Positions 59,249 to 64,000 of a stretch of DNA of 64,000 bases are shown here, piece after piece. Both the position numbers and the translations under genes were made by a program. The DNA comes from a virus. The notes beneath the pieces are model-generated. The model searched no databases and was not told the DNA's origin. It saw only the letters and a list, made by a program, of their open reading frames with translations. Each line of letters begins with the position of its first letter. Within the stretch, counting starts at the first letter, position 1. The stretch is from the IMG/VR virus record IMGVR_UViG_3300031576_000021, positions 1 through 64,000 of that record, one strand, 5' to 3'.

Positions 59249-61173
59249 CGAACAAGCGGTGGACAGTGGAGCGGTGGACAGTAGTCGAAGTGCTCGTGGT
59301 GGTGCTGACCGTGGCCGCAGTCTGTCTCTTGCTCGGACGCTCGGCGTTTGCGGCCACACGCCTTGTCGACGGCGCCTGCGCTACCTCGGGGTCAGGGGCG
59401 GGCCGTGTCTGCGGAACGGCAGGACCCTTCCGCACGATCGCCGAGGGCGTGCTTGCCATGCAGCCAGGCGACACCCTGGCGATGCGCGGGGCGCACGACG
59501 GCTTCGACGGCGTGTACTACGAACCCGTCACGCTGCGCGGCGGCGGCCTCCCTGGGAAGGCGCTGGTCTGTACCGCTGCCCAGCGCTGCCTCATCACGAG
59601 CTGCGCGCCGCCGGACTGCCCGACGGCCGAGCACGCCACGGTGCGCGTCATGGAGTCGCTCACGGAATGGGCGCCCTATCCGGGCTTCCCAGGCGCCTAC
59701 GGCCAAGCGACTACGGTTGCCACGGATCTCGACGCGAACGACGTGCGCGACTCCCGCGCGGGTGATCCCCGGATGGTCATGCAGCGGAGCGGCGACACCT
59801 TCGTCCCGCTCGCCTACGCGGGGGACGGAATGATCCCTGGCGACGGCCGCTGGTCGTTCACGGCCGATGGGACGCATGTCGTCACGGTCAACCCGATCGG
59901 TGACGCCCCGATCGCCGATGTGTTCGTGCCACGCTACAGCTACGGCGTGCTGCTCGGGGCACCGTCCGCGCATGTCACGCTGCGGAACTTTACCGTCCAG
60001 GGGCCGCGACATGTCGGCATCCAGTCCTATGCAAGCCCCCCTGGCATGACCGGGCTCGTGATCGAGGACGTGACGGTGCAGTTCTTTCCCCGCCACGGCA
60101 TCCGCACGACGAACGGGGCCATCGCGCCCGTGATCCGACGCGTCCGCGTCGAGCAGGGCTGCCGCGGCCTGTCCTGGGCGCTCTCGACGGGCGATGGCTG
60201 CTTCGGCTACCGGCTGTTCTCGATCCACGGTGGGCAGGTGACGGAGAACTACGCTGGCCATCTTGGGAGCGCCGGCCGTATCCGGCTCTCGAACCCGACG
60301 AACCCGACCGGCTCGCCCTGGCCCTGTCCCTGGTGCGATCTGCCGTGGAACACGACCGGCGCGACGGAAGTCTCGACGACGGGCGTCGCCTTCAACGTGA
60401 AGCAAACGGGTTTGGTCGGTGCCGACGGCGTCTCGGCGCTCTCGGAGACGCTCGTCGAGGGCAACCGCGTCGAGGATATTTCCTTCGCCGCGTTCTCGAT
60501 CGACACGGCGTTCGGTGTGCGCGTGCGCGGCAACGTGATCTTTCGCGCCCGCATGGGGATGACGCAGGACGTGTTCACGCCGAGCGGGCAGTGGCAGCAG
60601 GCGTACGACAATACCTACGAGTGGAGCCAGATCGAAGATGCCGAGATCGGGTTCAGCGTACAGGACACGCCGGTTCCTGCCGGCCATCGGCTTGCGCAAT
60701 TCGGTCCTGACAATCTGTTCATCCGCACGGGGACGCCCTGGCGGCCGTTGCCGAGCGGCGTCCTCGTCGTCGGCGAAAACCGGGTGCAGGACGGTCCGGC
60801 CACCACGTCGAGTACATCGTCCAGCACGAGCACGAGCAGTACGAGCCTCCCACCAACGACCACGAGCAGTAGCTCCTCGTCGTCCAGTAGCACGTCAACC
60901 AGCAGCTCGTCTTCTTCGACGAGTAGCAGTAGCTCGTCGTCCTCGTCGAGCACCAGTAGCAGCACCAGCTCGACGGCTCCCCCGACCACGTTGCCGCCGA
61001 CAACCACCACGCTTCAGCCCACGCCCACGACGACGCTGCCCTGTCGCACACTGAATCAGCGGTGCACCAAGGACGGCCCGGATCGCCTCTGCTGCGCTAC
61101 GACCCTCAAGGGTGTGCCGCTGGAGTGCCGCGGACGGGCGCTGACCGCGACGTGCCACAAGGTGCAATCATAA
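59245..61173 (+). CDS. Exported beta-helix protein with Ser/Thr tail
   Basis: 642 residues. Signal peptide up to about residue 36 (VLVVVLTVAAVCLLLGRSAF), then a right-handed beta-helix-like body (VTLRNFTVQGPRHVGIQSYA, VRVRGNVIFRARMGMTQDV), a Ser/Thr/Pro tail from about 518 to 592 and a Cys-rich end (CRTLNQRCTKDGPDRLCCAT). The body aligns block by block with the second half of 16243-20301 (GDGCFGYRLFSIHGGQVTEN against GDGGFGFRAFILNGGEARRN). Probably a secreted surface protein; function not known. Confidence 0.75.
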   Translation: MTNKRWTVERWTVVEVLVVVLTVAAVCLLLGRSAFAATRLVDGACATSGSGAGRVCGTAGPFRTIAEGVLAMQPGDTLAMRGAHDGFDGVYYEPVTLRGGGLPGKALVCTAAQRCLITSCAPPDCPTAEHATVRVMESLTEWAPYPGFPGAYGQATTVATDLDANDVRDSRAGDPRMVMQRSGDTFVPLAYAGDGMIPGDGRWSFTADGTHVVTVNPIGDAPIADVFVPRYSYGVLLGAPSAHVTLRNFTVQGPRHVGIQSYASPPGMTGLVIEDVTVQFFPRHGIRTTNGAIAPVIRRVRVEQGCRGLSWALSTGDGCFGYRLFSIHGGQVTENYAGHLGSAGRIRLSNPTNPTGSPWPCPWCDLPWNTTGATEVSTTGVAFNVKQTGLVGADGVSALSETLVEGNRVEDISFAAFSIDTAFGVRVRGNVIFRARMGMTQDVFTPSGQWQQAYDNTYEWSQIEDAEIGFSVQDTPVPAGHRLAQFGPDNLFIRTGTPWRPLPSGVLVVGENRVQDGPATTSSTSSSTSTSSTSLPPTTTSSSSSSSSSTSTSSSSSSTSSSSSSSSSSTSSSTSSTAPPTTLPPTTTTLQPTPTTTLPCRTLNQRCTKDGPDRLCCATTLKGVPLECRGRALTATCHKVQS

Positions 61174-61202
61174 TCGGCTTCGACAGAGGCAGGCGGCCCA
61201 GC

Positions 61203-61358
61203 ATGCCCACTAAACCCAAACGCGAGTGTCCGAGCCCTCGTGCCGATGCCGAGCGTGGGATTCACTGTGAACACTGGTACGACGGCGATTCGTGCTGCCG
61301 TTGTCACGCGCCGGCGATGACTGACCAGGAAAAGCGCGCGCAGGGCATGGTGGAATGA
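61203..61358 (+). CDS. 51-residue zinc-binding peptide
   Basis: MPTKPKRECPSPRADAERGI then HCEHWYDGDSCCRCHAPAMT: Cys/His spacing of a small zinc knuckle. The end overlaps the next gene as ATGA. Unknown function. Confidence 0.45.
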   Translation: MPTKPKRECPSPRADAERGIHCEHWYDGDSCCRCHAPAMTDQEKRAQGMVE

Positions 61359-62062
61359 CCCCCAACGAACAAGAACGCCTCCTCGCCATCCTCGAAGGGC
61401 GGGAGGTGGGAAGAATCTGTCCAATATGTGAAGGCGGAAGATCGACTTCACGTCCATGCTCCAATTGTAAGGGTGTCGGTCGCGTCCGTACGCAGCCCGA
61501 GGGGCGGATTGAGGAAGCGGCGGCAACACTGCATCGCGCTCGGGATTCCTGGCAGCACGACGCGAAAATCTACGCGGAGAACGCGGCCAAGAATGCAGCC
61601 GAACGCGACACGGCCCTGGCTCGTGCAGAGTGGGCAGAAGCGCGCGTGAGCGAATTGGTGACGACGCTGGACACGTACGTCGGCACGCCATGTGAGCAGA
61701 TACGCCACCGTGAGCAGGTCGAAGCCTACGAGCAGCAAGGAGCGAAGCTGGCGGAGATGTCCATAGCAGGCTACCAAATGTCAGCAGAGCTGGAACACTA
61801 CCGGCAAGAGGAATGCCCACGATTGACACGCGAACGCAACGCGGCTCTGGCCCGTGCGGAGCGGGCGGAAGCGGACAAGACAGCCTGCCTCGAAGCCGTG
61901 CGGGCGATGCATCGCGCGGGAGAGGCCCTCGCCGAAGAACTCCAAGAAGATGACCCATTCATGGCGGAGCAGATTGCTTGGTTCAACACCGCGCTTGACT
62001 GCGCCGAAAAAACGATCAAGGACTTCGATTCCCTATTCCGGAAGCGACCCGGTGGCTGGTAA
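61355..62062 (+). CDS. DnaJ-type zinc finger / coiled-coil protein
   Basis: 235 residues. Residues 22-45 (CPICEGGRSTSRPCSNCKGV then GRV) are CxxC-x-G / CxxC-x-G-x-G motifs of the DnaJ Cys-rich domain. A long coiled coil follows (AKNAAERDTALARAEWAEAR, RERNAALARAERAEADKTAC). No J-domain here, but one is encoded at 56762. May act as an adapter to unfolded proteins; unproven. Confidence 0.55.
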   Translation: MTPNEQERLLAILEGREVGRICPICEGGRSTSRPCSNCKGVGRVRTQPEGRIEEAAATLHRARDSWQHDAKIYAENAAKNAAERDTALARAEWAEARVSELVTTLDTYVGTPCEQIRHREQVEAYEQQGAKLAEMSIAGYQMSAELEHYRQEECPRLTRERNAALARAERAEADKTACLEAVRAMHRAGEALAEELQEDDPFMAEQIAWFNTALDCAEKTIKDFDSLFRKRPGGW

Positions 62063-62295
62063 TGGCGGTTGAACGCATAGAGGAGGCCATTACCGGAAAG
62101 GCGGGAGGAGCGGTGACGGTGCCGGGGCACTCGCTCGCGCCACAATCTCGACAGGTCGAGCGTTTTCTTGTAGAGCGTCTCCATGTCGGGTGGGGGCCCG
62201 GCCGGGAAGGATGGGTGGAAGTTGTTGAGACCGCGGGTGGCCCTCGTCATGCTGAGCGCAATCGGCGTGTGTCAGCGGCCGTTCTATCCCGATAG
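62062..62295 (+). CDS. Possible small protein overlapping a lipoprotein
   Basis: 77 codons; ATG overlaps the stop before. VERFLVERLHVGWGPGREGW could be coding, but the end overlaps the lipoprotein frame at 62225 and reads Arg-rich, as shadows do. Low support. Confidence 0.3.
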   Translation: MAVERIEEAITGKAGGAVTVPGHSLAPQSRQVERFLVERLHVGWGPGREGWVEVVETAGGPRHAERNRRVSAAVLSR

Positions 62296-62353
62296 CGTGC
62301 CGCTCTCCATGTTTCAGAGTGGTATGGCCTTTCAGGACGGCCACACGAGGTAA
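62225..62353 (+). CDS. Small lipoprotein, paralog of 21123-21338
   Basis: 42 residues from TTG 62225 (ATG 62183 in frame would add 14). LRPRVALVMLSAIGVCQRPF has a lipobox ending at Cys16, then YPDSVPLSMFQSGMAFQDGH, matching HPDSVSLTTFQSDVASQNGK of the first copy. It is shorter at the C-terminus. It precedes a membrane protein, as the first copy does. Confidence 0.6.
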   Translation: MRPRVALVMLSAIGVCQRPFYPDSVPLSMFQSGMAFQDGHTR

Positions 62354-62355
62354 TA

Positions 62356-62904
62356 ATGACGCTGTTCAACGGCACTTTGCGCGCCTTCTCTCTCGCCATT
62401 CTCTCCGCGGTGATGCTCGCCCTCGGTATTGCGCTCCTCCAATGGGCACTTGACGTGGGGCCGTGGCGCGAATTGATGCCGCACTACGTGTGCTGGCAAG
62501 AGCGCACCGGGCTGATTTGGACGACCGCTGTGGCGGATTGCGCGATCTGGGTCGCGTACTGGAGCTTTCCGCTACAGATCGCTTGGCTCACGCGGTTCGG
62601 CCACCTGCCCTTTCCGGGGCTCATGTGGATGATCGGCACCTTCGTGATGGCGTGCGGGGCCACTCATGCGATGGATCTGTGGACGATCTGGACGCCGACC
62701 TATTATGCCGCGGCCGTCGTCAAGATGCTCACCGCGATCGTCTCGCTGACGTGCGTCGGTGTCACGGCGGTCGGCATCGGCTCTCTCGGGCGGCAGCGGC
62801 CGGAGACCGCGGCGCGGCTGCGCCGACTCGCAGAACGTGTTCGAGAGGTGGATCCCGATGCGGCGGCGATCCTAGACCAGTTGGCGCGGAGCTTCCATGC
62901 CTGA
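62356..62904 (+). CDS. Membrane protein with ETR1-like ethylene/copper-binding domain
   Basis: 182 residues. Hydrophobic helices at about 8-30, 54-78, 86-107 and 115-141. The second holds D61, Y68 and P72 in the spacing of Arabidopsis ETR1 D25, Y32 and P36; the third holds V97, C100 and H104 in MACGATHAMDLW, matching ETR1 I62, C65 and H69 (CGATHLINLW). C65 and H69 bind the Cu(I) that binds ethylene. No kinase or GAF domain follows; the end is a charged helix (RQRPETAARLRRLAERVREV). Overlaps the next gene by 8 bases. Ligand and role here are inference. Confidence 0.8.
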   Translation: MTLFNGTLRAFSLAILSAVMLALGIALLQWALDVGPWRELMPHYVCWQERTGLIWTTAVADCAIWVAYWSFPLQIAWLTRFGHLPFPGLMWMIGTFVMACGATHAMDLWTIWTPTYYAAAVVKMLTAIVSLTCVGVTAVGIGSLGRQRPETAARLRRLAERVREVDPDAAAILDQLARSFHA

Positions 62905-63184
62905 CGTGACGGCACAGGATGGCGTCGTGAACGCGCTGCACACGCTCGCGCAGCAGGTCGCCATTATGAACGAACGGCAGATAGCGTCGCAACGGACGCT
63001 CGACATGATCGTGCAGGTTGTGCAGGGGGCGCCCAACATTCCAGGGAGTGGGTTGACGGAACGGCTTGCTCGCGTCGAATCAAGCCAGGGCTACCATTGG
63101 TCGTTCGCTGGTGCGTTCATGACAGCGGTATTCACGCTTGCAGGTGTTCTGGGCGCTTCCCTGCTTGCGGGGCTGGCGCGCTGA
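62897..63184 (+). CDS. Helical protein with C-terminal membrane anchor
   Basis: 95 residues. Coiled coil (VNALHTLAQQVAIMNERQIA, TERLARVESSQGYH) then a membrane helix near the end (FMTAVFTLAGVLGASLLAGL). Start lies inside the ETR1-like gene. Looks like a class III holin or membrane adapter; may be a partner of the ETR1-like protein. Confidence 0.55.
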   Translation: MPDVTAQDGVVNALHTLAQQVAIMNERQIASQRTLDMIVQVVQGAPNIPGSGLTERLARVESSQGYHWSFAGAFMTAVFTLAGVLGASLLAGLAR

Positions 63185-63254
63185 TATGTCGCGCGGCCAT
63201 TCTTCCTCTTGCGAGCGCATCATTCAGTTGCTCAGCCGAGCATGAGAGGATGGG

Positions 63255-63365
63255 ATGATGAGAGGAAACCTGGATAAAGGCCGCGACCAGAAGGCGCGGG
63301 AGATCGCCAAGCAAACAGCTAAACAGTATCGAGAGGATGGCATTGGCCGAGACATGCGCGCGTGA
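63255..63365 (+). CDS. 36-residue basic peptide
   Basis: MMRGNLDKGRDQKAREIAKQ then TAKQYREDGIGRDMRA, a charged helix. GAGAGGATGGG precedes the ATG. Overlaps the next gene. Unknown function. Confidence 0.45.
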   Translation: MMRGNLDKGRDQKAREIAKQTAKQYREDGIGRDMRA

Positions 63366-63465
63366 CCCCGGGTTCTACGGCGGCACGTTCTGTATCCAGT
63401 GTCGCCAGCACTTGCCTGTTGCTGAGTTCACCTGGCTGGATAGCGACGAGGTCGTGGGCTCATGA
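63337..63465 (+). CDS. 42-residue zinc-knuckle phage peptide
   Basis: MALAETCARDPGFYGGTFCI then QCRQHLPVAEFTWLD. The block PGFYGGTFCxxCxxHxPVxEF is a recurring small phage protein; the two Cys and the His may bind zinc. Overlaps both neighbours. Function unknown. Confidence 0.6.
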   Translation: MALAETCARDPGFYGGTFCIQCRQHLPVAEFTWLDSDEVVGS

Positions 63466-64000
63466 TGGACGACGAACAGAGGGGGCAGAGGCGCATCGTC
63501 CTGGCCGCGATGCTGTTCTGCTTCGCGGTGTCCGGGCCGCCGCGAGCCTTCGGGCAAACGTTCGACTGCTCCGAACTGTTGGGGTTCAGCCAGACGGGAC
63601 AATGGGCGCGCACACCCGAATTCCTCTCGCGGATCGACGACGCGCGGTGGCAGACGCGGATTGCTCCGTCGAAGCACCTGATAGCCATCGCCGACCCGAA
63701 CGATTCGATCTGGACGATGCAACCGCAATCCCCGTGTGCGAACGGCAGCCTCTCGCCGGATCGGATGATCCTCACCGCGACACTCAACTACTTCGCCACC
63801 TCCGACGTAGACGTGGTAGCGCGGCTCCGCGCGGCCATCGTCACCATCCGACAGCAGCGGCCGAACGCGCGCGCGATCGCCTTGCAGCCCGTCGTCGGCG
63901 GGCCGGATGATGCGCTCTGCGGCTCAGGGACGAGTCGGGTGCGGGCGGCGTGGAATCATCCGTTCCTCGACCGAGCAATCGCGACGGTGCTCGGGGATGC
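63462..64000 (+). CDS. Exported protein, SGNH-like pattern (partial)
   Basis: 179 codons visible; runs off the right edge. RRIVLAAMLFCFAVSGPPRA ends in a signal peptide. LGFSQTGQWARTP could be the G-x-S block, RLRAAIVTIRQQRPNARAIA the helix before a strand, and LDRAIATVLGD a helix near the end of SGNH hydrolases, but the D-x-x-H block is not yet visible. Start ATG 63462 overlaps the gene before. Confidence 0.5.
   Translation, partial: MMDDEQRGQRRIVLAAMLFCFAVSGPPRAFGQTFDCSELLGFSQTGQWARTPEFLSRIDDARWQTRIAPSKHLIAIADPNDSIWTMQPQSPCANGSLSPDRMILTATLNYFATSDVDVVARLRAAIVTIRQQRPNARAIALQPVVGGPDDALCGSGTSRVRAAWNHPFLDRAIATVLGD

Noticed and set aside
60615-61010. Minus-strand acidic Leu/Val/Asp frame
   Set aside because: It is only the antisense of the Ser/Thr low-complexity tract.

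Overview
The window is a contiguous part of a large, GC-rich tailed-phage genome; I see no ends. Nearly every gene is on the + strand, packed with ATGA, GTGA and TGATG stop/start overlaps. Gene order is that of a long-tailed siphovirus: head-tail connector, tail completion, tail tube, a chaperone pair with a probable frameshift, and a 2065-residue tape measure. No contractile sheath or baseplate genes are recognisable, apart from one short sheath-like protein at 120-791. No integrase, large terminase or DNA polymerase lies in the window. It could be a free phage, a prophage or a metagenomic contig.

Layout. 1-5.9 kb: neck and tail genes, with a glycosyltransferase inserted among them. 5.9-21 kb: tape measure, a LamG-domain tail protein, then two Cys-rich proteins with Sec signal peptides (the second with LamG modules, a Thr/Ser linker and a beta-helix). 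21-25.4 kb: small lipoprotein, membrane and coiled-coil proteins, a DUF1353 protein and an M15-type peptidase interrupted by an intein, closed by a strong terminator. 25.4-53 kb: DNA metabolism. This includes a DnaQ exonuclease, two SNF2 helicases (one with two inteins), a DnaC-like ATPase, a RecA-like recombinase, RuvC, Cas4-like and Hjc-like nucleases, an OB-fold protein, a ParB/N6-adenine methyltransferase, a small-terminase-like protein and a HerA-like ATPase. 53.2-55.8 kb: a 2594-bp insertion element with an 8-bp target duplication, carrying an IS1-type transposase, a ribbon-helix-helix-like gene, a complete tRNA-Leu(CAA) and a prephenate-dehydratase fragment. 55.8-64 kb: small zinc-binding, J-domain, coiled-coil and membrane proteins, a second exported beta-helix protein, and a membrane protein that closely matches the copper/ethylene-binding domain of plant ETR1.

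How it works together. The tail block builds a long non-contractile tail, probably about 0.3 micrometre from the tape-measure length. The replication block supplies recombination-dependent replication functions, but polymerase and packaging motor lie elsewhere. Several gene groups begin at a shared promoter pattern (TTGACACAA, a 17-18 nt spacer, a TATA-like -10) whose start point falls on or next to the ATG, so these mRNAs may be leaderless. Sec-exported Cys-rich proteins and lipoproteins imply a diderm host whose envelope the phage remodels.

Host. The Thr/Ser-rich linkers, the repeated C-x-x-x-x-D-C-x-x-G-x-x-C motifs and the LamG/beta-helix exoproteins resemble exported proteins of Myxococcota, Desulfobacterota or Binatota. 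This is inference only. The tRNA and pheA fragments in the insertion element are the best sequence handles on a real host.
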